DNA from: Climacium dendroides
Lineage: Eukaryota > Streptophyta > Bryopsida > Hypnales > Climaciaceae
Assembly (NCBI GenBank): GCA_950106755.1
Contig: OX467083.1
Location: 32,111,029-32,175,028 of the forward strand
DNA: 64,000 nucleotides
Direction of reading: 5' to 3'
Shown here: one piece after another, positions 21,800-34,544 of the stretch
Position numbering within the stretch: the first letter of the stretch is position 1
How the letters are laid out: each line of letters starts with the position of its first letter
The notes under the pieces: generated by a model
The model's database searches: none
What the model was told of the DNA's origin: nothing
What the model saw: the letters and a program-made list of their open reading frames with translations, nothing else
Translations under genes and position numbers: made by a program

Positions 21800-22915
21800 C
21801 GTACCTTAGTCACCTACCGTTGTTATAGTTTTCAATTTTAGGTTTTTGGGTTTAAACTCTATACCAAAATCTCCCCTAAAATCCCTAAAAACTCCCTAAA
21901 ATCATCCACACACCCTCATATTCATCCCATGGATATTCCTACTCTATAGAATTTAAATTTGAAAGTCAAATTTATATATTGGGGCCTCCAAGTGAATGTT
22001 TTCACTTTAATTAGGGTGCTGAAATTTCCAAACACAAGCTAATTTTCTCCCATTTGACAAGTTCCCTTGCCAACTTGGCCCCTAATCAACATCCACTTGA
22101 CTTCTATGAAAATCTAAAATTCAAAGAAAAGTCCTTTTTTTAAGATTTTGGGGTCTTAAGTGCCCTGTGCACAGGTAGCCAAACTTGGATGACCAGCTAA
22201 ACCAGTCACCAATCTCCTTTGTGACCAAGTATCACCGATCACCTTCCAATAGTCAAGTGAAGAAGTAGCTTACAGAATGCAAGATGATCCCCATTGACTT
22301 GCAAATGTCACTACACATGTAGTCAAATGAAGCCACATACGTGTTGTCCATTTGCACTTCCTTGTATTCCTTCCGCTTCTCCATTTGCACTGGAATGAAC
22401 TCTTTCATCAATAACTACCCAACCACATTGATGCTGATTAAGTATCACAACAAGATCCACGTAGTGAATCTAAATATTCAGTAGGGGTTACAATGGCCCT
22501 TCTTTAATTTCTCCAAATGCTCACTATGCAACTAGGCGGGTCACCCCACTTCCACCTCACAAATGTGCCAACGTTGGAGCTTACTCAATGTTGTCTAATT
22601 GAATTTGCACACACACTCGATGTCACCTTTGAGTTCATTGTCATGCATGCACCTCTTCAAACATTCACCATCTAAGAACTCCATCTTTTAACAATTGCAG
22701 CGCTCGTGGATAACTGTTCGCACGTTCTACACATGCTCACCACCGTGGCTACCAAGAATCTCTTCAAGTTACTCTAGAGCTTGAATCCCAAAGTCATCAC
22801 ACTTTTGGAAGTCGAGGCAAATCATAATGGGGGAAGTTATTGTCTAGATTTGTGGAGGCACTACACTACTACTGCACGTTCTTTGACAAACTAGAAAACT
22901 CCCTGGCGTGTGATA
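21800..22915. other. No gene recognised; possible LTR or leader of gypsy relic
   Basis: Moderate AT content with only short frames. It could hold the 5' LTR of the minus-strand relic, but the matching 3' LTR is outside the window and I cannot test it. Confidence 0.3.
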
Positions 22916-22920
22916 GTCCC

Positions 22921-23178
22921 GACAAATTTCTGGGTAGTGAAGTTTGTAGCCCCCTTCGCAAGGTCGTTCTTTGAGTCAAAAGCCACATACCATGCTTCAA
23001 GTCCTTCACATCCACATTCTTCACGTTGAAACCCACATTGTTGCTGAAGAGGGCCTCCAACATAGACTCGTGGTGCAACTCAATAGACTTCATCTCGGTC
23101 ATCAGACTCACAGGTGCAAAGCACACCAACATGCCGAGTTTGATAATGTCAATCTCTACACGACCCACAGGCACTGTA
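22921..23178 (-). pseudogene. eEF1A fragment
   Basis: The minus strand starts [20 protein letters not shown] and continues [27 protein letters not shown], which is the domain II stretch of translation elongation factor 1-alpha. After KHG the reading frame slips by one, and the match goes on ([15 protein letters not shown]) for about 20 more residues before it is lost. No introns are visible in the piece and both ends stop abruptly, so it is a truncated, probably retrotransposed or element-captured copy. The functional protein carries aminoacyl-tRNA to the ribosome. Confidence 0.8.
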
Positions 23179-23900
23179 CTAAGAGCCTCTTTTGCTCAAT
23201 GACTATAAAACCTGATACTCTCCTGCTACTCGTTAGGCTTGCATAGGATTAATACATTCGGAATCGCACTCACAACAATTAGAGAGATTACTCACAAGCT
23301 TTTCTCACACCTATTCTCCAACTCGTCCAACGACTTAGCACTTTCTCTCTCTTGATACTCACCCGTTCTCTCGTTTCCCTCCCCCAACCTCAATCTCTAG
23401 TTTAGAGAGATTTTAGAGGAGAGACAACTTTTTCCCTTGAGTTTTGGGACCCTCTTAGGTGGCTCATTCCTAACCCACACCTTTCTTATCTTAATCCCCA
23501 AAACAAGGCTAATAATGCACCTGACTTCCATAAATGGGTTTAGGACCCATTTCCAAGGCTAAACCCCCCTAAACCCCTGGTTATGGTGCCCAAGCTCGAA
23601 GTTTTCTTGCAATTCCAGCACACGCAAAACACCTCCAAAACACTCTAAAACTCAATTTTCTACTACTTTAGGTGTCAATTTTCACTACGTAATACACCTA
23701 TAAATGTAGCGAGATCTTTTTCAAGTAATAAACGTGAGGAAAAGCTTTTAAAGAAATTGGAAAAAACTCACAACAAATTACAAAGTCAAGCCAATGCTAT
23801 TCTTAAAGAATGATCGCATGTTTGGATGAAGTCCGCGAGGCAAAACCTCTCACTCCATCACATGGGAGACTCAGCTTGAAAAAGATGAGTCTCCAAAATC
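23179..23900. other. No gene seen
   Basis: A C/T-rich stretch (about 23290-23420) and AT-rich sequence with no coding signal. Confidence 0.4.
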
Positions 23901-24117
23901 TCCACACAGAGGTCAAGAAGTTTGAGGTCCCCAATTGAAGTGCCAAGTCCAAGTTGACGTCTCGTGAGCTCCATGCCTCCTTCTAATACCTCGCCAACTC
24001 CGCAAGTACCACACTGATGCGGAATGAACGCCTACATGCCTCTCATGACAGGGCAAACGGCAAACGGGCAACCAATAATGAGGTGGAAAGGTAGACGTAT
24101 GGTAGACAAACGAATGG

Positions 24118-24420
24118 GAACCAATCTTTAGAGGGATCTTGCCACCGAAGTTTTGGCCCAAAGTGAATGCATTATACACCATTGGAAAGCTCTGATTGAT
24201 ACTTTTTCAATAATATATTATAGGATAGACAAACAAGTGGGTAGACAGACGGGTGGATAGGCGAACAGACAGATGCCAACCATTCTTTTTTTTTAATAAT
24301 GCCATCAAATCTTTGGAGAGGTCCCACAAGTGGAGTTATTGTCCAAACTAAATGCGTTATGTACCATTGGAAAGCTCTTGACAATACCTTTTTGATAGTA
24401 TATCATAAGGCTTTTAAAAA
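24118..24420. repeat. Two copies of a dispersed satellite-like unit
   Basis: Two units share an order of words: CAAATCTTTGGAG or similar, TTGTCCAAA, ATGCATTATACACCATTGGA, AAGCTCT, ATACCTTTTT and TATATTATA. Between and beside them are runs of GACAAACGGGTGGA-like words. The same unit is found three more times at 26470-26830. Confidence 0.6.
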
Positions 24421-26380
24421 ATAGAAATATGAAATTGGCGCCAAATGCCTTTGGTTTAAAAAATCATTTGATTTTTGAACAAAGAATTTGATTGATGTTT
24501 AAACATATTTTTTTTATATTGCTAGTTTTTTTCAAACTCTTCATGTTAACAATACTTTTTCTTACTATTAGAAAAACTTCAATATATAGATTATAAAAAT
24601 TTATTTGGTTTATATTACTAATTATACTCTATGTCTTTCAACAAAACTAATTAAGAATTGTAAAAAATCCTAGGCTCTTTATGAACAATATCATGTTCTT
24701 TAAAGTCACTTATTAGGGTAGGATGATAGGTTCTACATGGCTGGCACACCCACCCTTGATTCTTTGAATGATTTACAATCAAAAGTCATAATCTAATTTT
24801 GGACCAACAATCACACATCCCTTCCAAAAGTCCAAATTGTAAATGCAATGTTCTACCTAGAACTTTGAAAAGACTCATAAAATTTACCATGACAACATGT
24901 TTCAAAATATAAATATTAATTATTCATCTAAATAATATTCAAAATAATCTCAATAATTTCAATAATCTAAAATAATCATTACTTAGATCACAAGCATTCA
25001 AGCATTTTTTTGTTCAATTATAATCTAATGGTTTATTCCAATTAAATCCATGTTCCCCTTTGAAGCACTAGAATGCAATTGTTTTGAAAAATCAATGAAT
25101 ATTACATAATATACATATTCTATCTTAAAAAACTTCACAACCTCCTATAGACATGGGTGATTTTCCATTTGACCATTTCTTCAATATAACACCATCTAAT
25201 AAAATAAGATGTCAATCTATAGTACAATAGTATTGATCCTTTGAATTTGGTATGCACCTTAAGGCCTAAGCTTAAATTTAGAGAAATCCATCAAGTTAGA
25301 ATTGCACATTTTACATTTGCATCTTATAAAAAGATGAATTGATGATATCATTTTTGATGTAGAAGTACATCACAAATATACATAAATAAAGTTTATAATT
25401 GTTATACATCAAGGGTCATCATATTTGGAGGTCAATAACATTTTTTTCTATGTAAGCACCAATATTTTGGTATGGGATAAATTGTTGAGGGTTTACAATT
25501 TAGGATGTAGATATAGGTATAAGGATGTAGGAAAATAACTTCAATTATATTTGTTGTATGAATGTAATATTTAATCTTTAGCTACATTATACTATATTAA
25601 ATTATATTAAAGTGCTTAAAGTGCTTAAAGCATTTTTCATAGCATCCTCCAATAAAATAATAAAATAATAAAATAATTTATATTATGTATATCTTAGTGT
25701 TTCAAACTATCAATGCATTTTATAACAAAACTTAAAGAAACACTTTCAATTATAATTGCATGTTCTGCATTTGTATATTGACACATAATAATTGATGAAG
25801 AAAACTCAAAACACATTGGAAACATAAGTGAATGAGTTAGTGAGGTTTACATATGTAGTACAATATGATAATAAGATAATTACATTTAAAGAGGATTGAA
25901 GGTCAAACCAATGTTTTTGGTAATTAATGTAAGATTCAAAGTTTAGGGTTTAGGGTATAGAATTTAGATAACCCAGGTGGGTGGGAGGGACATCCCTATA
26001 TAGGGCTTTTTCTAATTATTTTAGACAAATCACAAGCTTTAAAAAACTCATAAGTCATAGACAATAATTTGGTAAGACAATCTGATAGAAGCACCTCTCA
26101 TCAAGCCATCACATAATTATTCCATCAAATTATGTGTATTAATTCTCAATATTCTATTACAAAAAAGTGTTTATATATAGATCACATCACCGCACCAATG
26201 TTTTTGGTAATTGATGTAAGGTTCAAAGTTTAGGATTTAGGATATAGTATTCAAAGTACATATTCAAATGTATGGAAGAATAACATGAGTTACCTTTTCA
26301 TACATTAATGCTACATTAGATGCTTGTAGCATTGGATAGTAGTCTTGACAAGCGGATTTGTACTTTGTAGAATCCAATGT
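24421..26380. other. AT-rich intergenic DNA with one 60-bp direct repeat
   Basis: No coding signal. ACCAATGTTTTTGGTAATTA plus a downstream TTTAGG-rich stretch occurs at 25907-25972 and again, slightly changed, at 26194-26255. The first copy contains TTTAGGGTTTAGGG, two telomere-type repeats. Confidence 0.5.
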
Positions 26381-26384
26381 TTTA

Positions 26385-26830
26385 GCTATGAATGGGGCAG
26401 TTTAAGGCAAACGAGCAAGCGGATGGCAGACGGTCGGACAATAGACAACGACTAGACAAGCAGACAACATACGATAGCCAATCTTTAGAGGGGTCCCACT
26501 GTTAGAGTTTTTGTTCAAACATGGAAAGCTCTTGTCAATACCTTTCCAATGGTATATTATGAGATGGACAAGCGGACAATGGATGAACATGCATGCAATA
26601 TTTGAAGGGGTCTTGATGCTAGAGTTTGTATCCAAATTGGATGCATTATACACCATTAAAAAGCTCTCATTGATACCTTTCCAATGGTATATTATGAGGT
26701 GGACAACAGATGACAACCAATCTTTGGAGGGATCTAGGTGCTAAAGTTTTTGTCCAAATTGAATGTATTATACACCATTGGAAAGCTCTCATCAATACCT
26801 TTCTGACGATATATCATGCAGTAGATGAAT
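26385..26830. repeat. Three tandem copies of the satellite-like unit
   Basis: Units begin near 26470, 26600 and 26715 and have the same word order as at 24118-24420. They are preceded by AAACGAGCAAGCGGATGGCA-like words and followed by a short CCAATGCATTTGCCAATGCA repeat near 26925-26955. Copy length is about 110-130 bp. Confidence 0.6.
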
Positions 26831-26959
26831 AAACTTATAAGAAGACATATGGATGGGTGGACTAACGCCAACCTAAAAATTGCCAATGCATTTGTTGTCT
26901 ACCGTTTGCCAGTGCATCCACCAATACATCCACCAATGCATTTGCCAATGCATCTACTG

Positions 26960-27979
26960 TTCGCCGATTTACCTCTTGATAAATTTTTGACTACAATTTT
27001 ATCCCCCTTCAACATAAAGTCAACTACATTTGGATGCCCAAATTTTGAATGTGATTTTGCCCAGAATGTTTGTTTTGGTCAACCCTGCAACATTGCCTTC
27101 ATGTTGTACATGCCAAAGTTGTTGTGAGCATGCAAGTGCCCTTTTGAACAAAAATGAATCTTAATGCATAATTAGAAGAGGATTTGAAAGTAGTCATGTT
27201 GAAATTCCTAGTCACCAACACAAAGAATGGAATAGGTGACTAGAGTGTTTCGTCTTCCACTTTGTGTTATGACTTCTAAGACTATCAAGTGCTAGGTAGT
27301 ACAATATAGATAACTGTAGATGCTAATTTGTATGTTAAAGGGTTCCTTTAAATACATTCAAAGACATAGAAGTTTATAAAAGCAGTTGAAGAATGTTCAG
27401 AATAAATGACAGAAGTGAAAATGATATGAGCGACATTATAATGGGAAGACCTATGGTATGACAAAGGTACCTGATGGTGTAAAGTCAAGCAATGTTAGAG
27501 CACTTCAAATTCAATCACCACAATAGAAATTAGCAACTTGCCTTCCTTGTTAATCTTTTGATTCCACACCTGCAATTATAAATGTGAAGAAAGCAATGCT
27601 CATTTTTAAATGCACAACAATGATAATAAAAATGATTAGTGGCATGTAATTCAATGCAACAATAAATCCTAAATGAACTATAGAAAAGCATGTCTTCCTT
27701 GTCATCCACTTTTATTACCGTTGTAGTGCTCATTTCAATTACCTTATCCATAGAATTGAAAGAACATGCCTAGTACGAGTCTCTGCCTTTTTTGTGCACG
27801 TAGAAACAACAAGAATGAATAAGAATAAGTTAGTACACATGTCATCAACCCATTGTAAATAGAGATTTGGGCACTTTTTCTTGGTTGCCATTGTACCTAA
27901 CATATTTTCATAGAGAATGATTTGTTAATGTTTTGTAGCACTCCTTGTAAAAGAGTTGGAGTCAGAATATTGTTGAAGA
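26960..27979. other. No gene seen
   Basis: AT-rich, short frames only, none with a recognisable domain. Confidence 0.4.
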
Positions 27980-28170
27980 CACTAGAAAAAAACTACGTTG
28001 GTCATGCGTTTAAATTGTGTTGGGAACAACCACACCATGTCATATGGATTTTGTTGAGATCCTCGTTTCGAACGCTAAAATTATGCATTGGAGTGCAGTT
28101 TTCAACATAACATTCTATGGTTGTTTCCAACGCAGTGTAAACGCATGGGCAACATAGTTTTCTTCTAGTG
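27980..28170. mobile_element. Palindromic CACTA-ended MITE, 191 bp
   Basis: It starts CACTAGAAAAAAACTACGTT and ends AACATAGTTTTCTTCTAGTG, flanked by AGA on both sides (27977-27979 and 28171-28173). The arms match imperfectly over about 60 bp each. It belongs to the same structural class as 19190-19404. Confidence 0.8.
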
Positions 28171-28173
28171 AGA

Positions 28174-29338
28174 TGCAACTTCTGCTATTGTTCATATTAT
28201 AGGGAAGACTCAATAGTTTTCTCATGCTCTCTAGACATGCCACACTAAAATGTTGGTCACCTTTGTGCATGCCTAATCAAATTTCATACACTCACAATGT
28301 AGCATTGAAATCAACCTAGCAGAACTACGGTTTTTCAATTCACAAATTATGAAGTCATGAAAGTCTACGAGAGTGAACCAAAATGAAATGCAAATGCTAC
28401 CAATGAATTGGCAATCTCATGTGTTTTTTTACTTTGTGTATATAGGCGCGTCAACCAAGTCCCTCTATTGCATAAGACACATTGAGAAATTTGCAATGTA
28501 TGCACAACCGACCTTCCAAAGCTCACAAGTACTATACATGGCTACATCTTCTAGCTCCTAGAAAACTTAACTATAGTGCTAGGATAACATTGCAGAAGTT
28601 CAACATCCCCTATTCAATACTATGCCAATGGTGCTATGACCTCCGCATGTCCTATAAACATGGTTTGCCTTTTGTTTTGATTATGTAAGGGGAACAACAA
28701 TTATTGGACTATCTATTAGCAATGTATGACATGGGATACGACTTGACCCCTACAACATTAAAGCTTAAGGCCTACAAGATAACAAGCAACAAATACACAC
28801 CTTTTCAAAACAGAATCCCAAGCAAGAGTTGAATCAAATGGTGGTAGAGACAACATCTTGAGTTGACACTACAAGTGGCACATGCGTTAGAAGCAGCATG
28901 CGGTCAAGGCTTGAACAATATAAGTGCAAAGACTTTATATAACAACCTTGACTACTTGTATGAGACACAATTGAATTCGGCTCATAGAATTTGGAACTAC
29001 AACGAAATATGAGTGCAAGTCAACAAAAATGGTGGCACACAAATTCTAGTATGTAGAGGGACATGTTCTATTCAATCAATTATACCTAGCAAATACAAAT
29101 GCTTGTTTGTGGTATGCATGAATGCAACTAGTACAAGCATTCCTTCCTACTAAATTTTCCGTGGCAAACGGATAGACAAATATTATGTTGAAAGGTACAA
29201 GTCGGAAGCCACTTTGGCTATGCAAGAACATTTATAGATGACTTCTTCTCTATTTGCTAAATGGTTCAATCATTTTTTTTAAATGTATAGAGTTTGGATG
29301 GCATCTCACCTACTACACGACACTTACTAATTCTAAAC
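28174..29338. other. No gene seen
   Basis: Only short frames with no recognisable product. It may be old element sequence. Confidence 0.35.
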
Positions 29339-29619
29339 CACTACAACAAAAGTAATGTTTTATGATTGCAAAATATGACTGCAGTGAGTCGTAAAATCAA
29401 AAAATATGACTCACGCAGAAATCATTGTAGATGACTCGGGATATGACTGACTCTAGTTGTTTGAAAACAATTGCTTCAGACATTAGTCATATTGGCAGTC
29501 ATATAGGTTGAAGGGTATAAATACCCATATTTAGCCATAGTATGCCAACATGGCATATACTTTGACTCTACTAGGGGGGTCTTGACTTTTTGTTGAGTTG
29601 TCCGGGCAAACAAAAAAAT

Positions 29620-29960
29620 CCTATGTGGAATATGACTATGACGAGTCATATTTTTTGATGACATGGAATATAACTATAGTGAGTCATATTTTGCAGTGAT
29701 GTGGAATATAATTGCGGTAAGTCATATTTTTTTATGACATGGAATATGACTACTGTGATTTGTATTTTTTGTTAATGTAGAATGTGATTGCGATGAGTCA
29801 TATTTTCGGATGACATGGAATATGACTACGATGAGTCATATGTTTGGTTGATGAGGAATACAACTACACTGAGTCATATTTTTTAGTAGCGTGAAATATG
29901 ACTTTTTCCAATCATATTTTTAAATGATGTGTAAAACAATTCTTTTTAGTCATATTTTTT
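29620..29960. repeat. Tandem 38-bp hairpin units, element B
   Basis: About nine imperfect units, each with AATATGACT, a loop of about six bases and AGTCATATT, then a linker such as GATGACATGG. Unit length and layout equal those in element A. Confidence 0.7.
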
Positions 29961-30479
29961 GATGATTTGTAAAATGACTATGTACAGTCATACATCAACA
30001 TAATTTAATACTTAAGTAAGAGAATCCATTTAATTAAAAAAGAATACATATGATTTCTTAAATGGGCAAAAATTAATCACATTAGAAAGTCAAATATAAG
30101 AAAAAATGTGATTTTTTTCAATAACATTTATTAGTTACTAACACAAAATATATCACAATGGTTCTTTATATATGTATATTTCCACATACTTGTAGAACCT
30201 ATATTCCAACAAAAATGTACAGATGTTACTTCTTTTGTATTGCAAATAGCCTTCAATAACTTCATTTCAACCTCCAATGCCTACATGTATAAACAAGAAG
30301 GTTAGTTTTCAATAAATGAACAATATAATTCAAACTTCAAAGATTTAAAGCACTACAAAATATGTAGACATGTTTAAGATAATAAAAAATTATAATCATT
30401 ATATATTCAAAAATTATAAATAACAAAAAAATAATAATGATGATAGAGGGACTAAGAAGCAAAAAGTAACAAAAAAAGA

Positions 30480-31170
30480 AGCAAAAACTAAGTGACATTA
30501 TGATTGCAAAATATGACTGCAAAAATATGACTAGGAGGCAAAAAGAAGAAAAACCTAAAATGGAAGAAGAAACAAAAGTTAAAAGGCAACAAGAAGCGAA
30601 ATCTAAAATGGAAGAAGAAGCATAAGTTAGGAGGCAAGAAGAAGCATAATCTAAGAAGGAAGAAGGAGCCAAACTTAAGAAGGAAGAAGAAGTGAAATCT
30701 AAGAAAGAAGTAAAACTTAAGAAGGAAGAAAAAGAGAAATTTAAGAAGGAAGAAAAAGAGAAATTTAAGAAGGAAGAAGAAGCAAAAACTAAAAAGCAAA
30801 ACTTAAGAAGCAAGAAGAAGAAAAACTTAAGAAGGAAAAATAAATAAAAGTTTAAAGGCAAGAAGAAGCAAAAGCTAAGTAGGAAGAAGAACAAAACCTA
30901 AGAAGCAAGAAATAAGAAGGAGCAAAAAGAAGTAAGAAGAAGCAAGAAGAAGAAAAACCTAAGAGGCAATAAGAAACAAAACTTAAGAAGAAACAAAAAG
31001 AAAGAAGAAAAAACAAAAGCTAAGTAGGAAGAAGAAGCAAAATTTAAGAAACAAGAAGAAGTAAGAAGAAGCAAAAAGAAGAAAAACCTTAAAAGCAACA
31101 AGAAACAAAATTTAAAAAGCAACAAAAATAAAGAAGAAGGAACAAAGAAGAAAGAAGAAGGGGCAAAAAG
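30480..31170. repeat. A/G-rich low-complexity tract
   Basis: Built from AAGAAGCAAAAACTTAAGAA and AAGGAAGAAGAAG-type words with irregular spacing. It forms the central spacer of element B; a shorter version lies at 15650-16015 in element A. Confidence 0.7.
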
Positions 31171-31596
31171 AGGAGTGGCTAGGGTTTCAAAACCCTAAAT
31201 TAGTGGCAACTACAAAAAAGTGACTTTCAAAAAATATGACTACAAAAAAATCCTACGTAGAAAAATATAACTAGGTACTTTCTAAACATATTCCCTACCC
31301 AAATTGTTTTTGGGCTGCCCTAAAAAAAATCTTACTATCATGGAGATGCAATTATAAAATATGACTAAAAAATATGACTGGGCATTTCCTAAATATGTTC
31401 CCTACCGTTCTCTATGAAGTATTTTGGTGTTTCCAATGGCCATATACTATACGGCCATAATGTATAAGGCTAAAATATGACTTGTAGTCATATTTGCAGT
31501 CATATGTTTTTTATCTTCAAAAATATGACTACAAGCAGTCACCAGTCATCCTCAGTCATAATTATGCAATCATAAAACACTGCCATTGTTGTAGAG

Positions 31597-33261
31597 CATG
31601 TTAGAATATCATTGACACTTACTCTTTAAAATACTCATTCTAATGTCTAATAAGTAATAGGTTAGCAATTCTATATAAGCAATATCTTTTGTGATAACTT
31701 AGCGCTCTTAATTGAACCTCACAACATTAAAAGTGCTCATGGTTCATTAGTTCTACAACCTTAACAATAACTATAGGACCACCATTTATAAAAAGAAGTC
31801 TTCTACTCCATCAACTACGCACTAGTTAACTACCTATTATAGGAACTAGAGTTTCCAAGTACATAAAAGCACTTTGTCTCTCTTGACTAGGACAAGTATT
31901 CTTTGTCTAATTCAACATTTTAGTGTAATCAAGAAGCAACAAAATAACTATCTTTTTATTTGATTAAAGTTAGATGAAGACTGAGTCTATCAACAAAGCA
32001 CTAGGATCTTCATTGATGATACAATCCTCTTTGGCCCTTCAAAATTACAAAAATTATCCATCTATGTGCATGCATTACAAGTGGAATAGAGAAGCAACGC
32101 AAGAACTATATCATATGTGATAAACTCAATTTCATCCACTATAGTAGTTGTTGTTTTGCAATGTGAAAAAAATTACTAATGAACTTATGATAGTCACAAG
32201 AGACTAGTATTCCACACAAATTATTACTCCCTTTTGTTCATATTTTAGAACAACAAGAACCTATGAAGAAACTGCCACACAACGATTGTAATCTAAATTT
32301 TGTCTTTTTTCACAAAACCAAAGAAAACAATAGTATAGGAGTTCTTATAGGAAAAGGTTTATGCAGTCTATCGTGTATGTGACTAATGTCATTTTCAAAT
32401 AGAACAATACTTTAAATTTGAAATATACCTATTTTTGGATTTGTAATATACAAACATTCTTATTCCTAGGGATTGAAATTTTGTTCTCAGTCCTTTATCA
32501 ATGTATAAGACATATAAAGTCCCAATCCTATCTAGAATTCTATAAAGAAGGCAACTGGTCTGGGCAATAAGTTAGGTTGGACAAATCGTCTTATGCGATG
32601 AATACTCTAAGACCTAATTAATTCCAAGATAATACTTTGAAAATAGTACACATAATTCAGTAATTATTTTTTATGTGCATAGGACAAATAGTCTAGTAAG
32701 TGATTGCCATGAGCAAATCTAATGCAAAATGTCTAAGTCTGTCAATTCTAAGTCAAAAAATTTTAGTTAATGCAGAGTATAGTGAATTTAAGTTTTATAT
32801 CCAAATTTTGTCTTTCTCCTTAAGCTTTTTTTCAACTCTTTCAAGGCAAAGAGTCCAAACTAACACTGGTTAATTCCCTAAATTTCACATACACAACATT
32901 GGAATAATTTATAAATTGTTTAAACATATAAACTCCAAGATCAAACATTTAAATTTTACAAAGAAATAGACAAGGAACCTAAAACCATGCAAAAATAAGC
33001 CTAAGATCATACCAAAACAATACTTACAACCGTGTAGTGGAAGGCCCAAAATTGTGGTCTATGATCCTAATACTAAGCAACTAGATTTATATCTGTGGTC
33101 AGGACCCTAAGACCATGATGATCAGCCCCTATGACCGCGTGATTTATCCTATGGCCATGCACCAAATCCCTAATTTCCTCCTCGCAAGGTGTTGTCCGCG
33201 CGGTGCAAATTACAATTTGTGAATCCACTTCAAATTTTTCCCAATTAATTTTGAATTCTCA
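31597..33261. other. No gene seen
   Basis: AT-rich sequence with short frames and no domain. Confidence 0.4.
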
Positions 33262-33501
33262 CATTAGTAGAATCTTCTATTTATCTAAACATGAGTTGTC
33301 TAACTTGACGTTGTTTTCCTGAACGTTCAATGTAACAACCCTATGTTTTTATGTCATTGAAGATGTTACAATGACATCCACTAACATTCATTGTAACATC
33401 TTCAATGACATAAAAACATGGGGTTGTTACATTGAACGTTCAGGTAAACAACGTCAAGTTAAACAACTCATGTTTAGATAAAGAGGTGATTCTACTAGTG
33501 T
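33262..33501. mobile_element. Palindromic CACTA-ended MITE, 240 bp
   Basis: The left end CATTAGTAGAATC and right end GATTCTACTAGTG are inverted copies with one base changed, flanked by TCA on both sides (33259-33261 and 33502-33504). The two halves are near-perfect inverted copies for about 110 bp each, around a short centre near 33380, including the pair TGAACGTTCA / AACATGTTT-type words. Confidence 0.85.
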
Positions 33502-33504
33502 CAA

Positions 33505-34530
33505 TCCCCCTCTTCCATCACACATGCAATCGCAAACTCCAATTTTTCTTCACTCCAATCGACAGATGAAGGAACCAACACAAACACCACTTCTCAGACC
33601 AGTTTACGGTCACGGCCAACAACTTTGGTGACTGATATCTCATGCAATTCTTGAATCTTGCCTGATTCAAGAAATTTCAATGCGCATTTTGACTAATTTT
33701 CCTTCCTCTTTCCAACGATATAAGTCACACCCTCTAACTCCTTGACTATCAAAAGTTATTGTGATTTGAAGATCATGGTTTCCATTAGACTACACTACAA
33801 GTCAAAATTGCTAAATCTTTCAATTTTGATTTTTGGTTTGTGATGGAGTAATTGTTCAAAGATGGAAGATCCTTGATGCTACAATGTCGCAACTTCGATC
33901 GTTGATTTTTTTAGGGCTCTTGATTCATCTTGAATTTCATTTCTTCATTGCTCCATCTAGCTGCTCCGACAACCAGTTTCTCAGCTCCATCGCTACTCTT
34001 TGAATCCAAGTTGCAGTTGAATTGTTGAATGGCTACACCAATTGGGCTCTGTCGTCGTTCTCAAAATTTAAATTTTAGAACTCGGTAATGTGGAGCACTC
34101 CAATCTATTTCATTGTTTCTTCAAGGCAACAAAAAGCAATAGACATAGATCAAGCTCACACCCCATTCATCCAATTTTTTTTTTAAAATCCATTCATCCT
34201 ACCTAAATATCCCTATTTACACTTTTACGTGTATTTTAATTTTCTACAAATAAGGGGCCCCTAATAGGCTCCCTTTTCCTGTAACTACTAAAATTTTGCT
34301 AAAATTTTTGTCTACAAGGATAAAAGAATTTCAATCCACAATTAGTAGCTAAAGGAATCATGCAACAGATTGGTAACCAAAAATACCATCGTTTAATATG
34401 TTTCATTGATTGATTAGCAATGTCCAACCATATTTACCAATTTCTACTATCCACCATGATTGTCTAGTAATATGACCGAATTAAAGGTATTCCTTACTAA
34501 AGTTTTTCTAAAAAACATCCACTTCTCTTA
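33505..34530. other. No gene seen; CACTA-like terminus at the right edge
   Basis: No coding signal. At about 34523-34537 the sequence CTTCTCTTATAGTG looks like the right end of another CACTA-type element, but I could not find its left end. Confidence 0.35.
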
Positions 34531-34544
34531 TAGTGGTAGTTGTG

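Larger units (their letters stand above)
29339..31596. mobile_element. Foldback CACTA-like element B with hairpin array (2.26 kb)
   Basis: The left end is CACTACAACAAAAG and the right end CATTGTTGTAGAG, followed inward on both sides by GTTTTATGATTGCA. It has the same plan as element A: arms rich in AATATGACT / AGTCATATT, a 38-bp hairpin array (about 29620-29960), a long A/G-rich centre (30480-31170), one copy of the TAGGGTTTCAAAACCCTA unit, and a right arm ending in TATGACT words. I do not see a clear target duplication. The long minus-strand Phe/Leu-rich frame at 30337-30894 is only the complement of the A/G-rich tract. Confidence 0.7.

Noticed and set aside
25942..25965. Telomere sequence
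   Set aside because: Only two TTTAGGG copies inside a dispersed repeat; far too short for a telomere or a clear interstitial telomere array.
30337..30894. 185-codon Phe/Leu/Ser-rich minus-strand frame
   Set aside because: It is the complement of an AAGAAG-type low-complexity tract inside foldback element B; the apparent protein is only the repeat translated.
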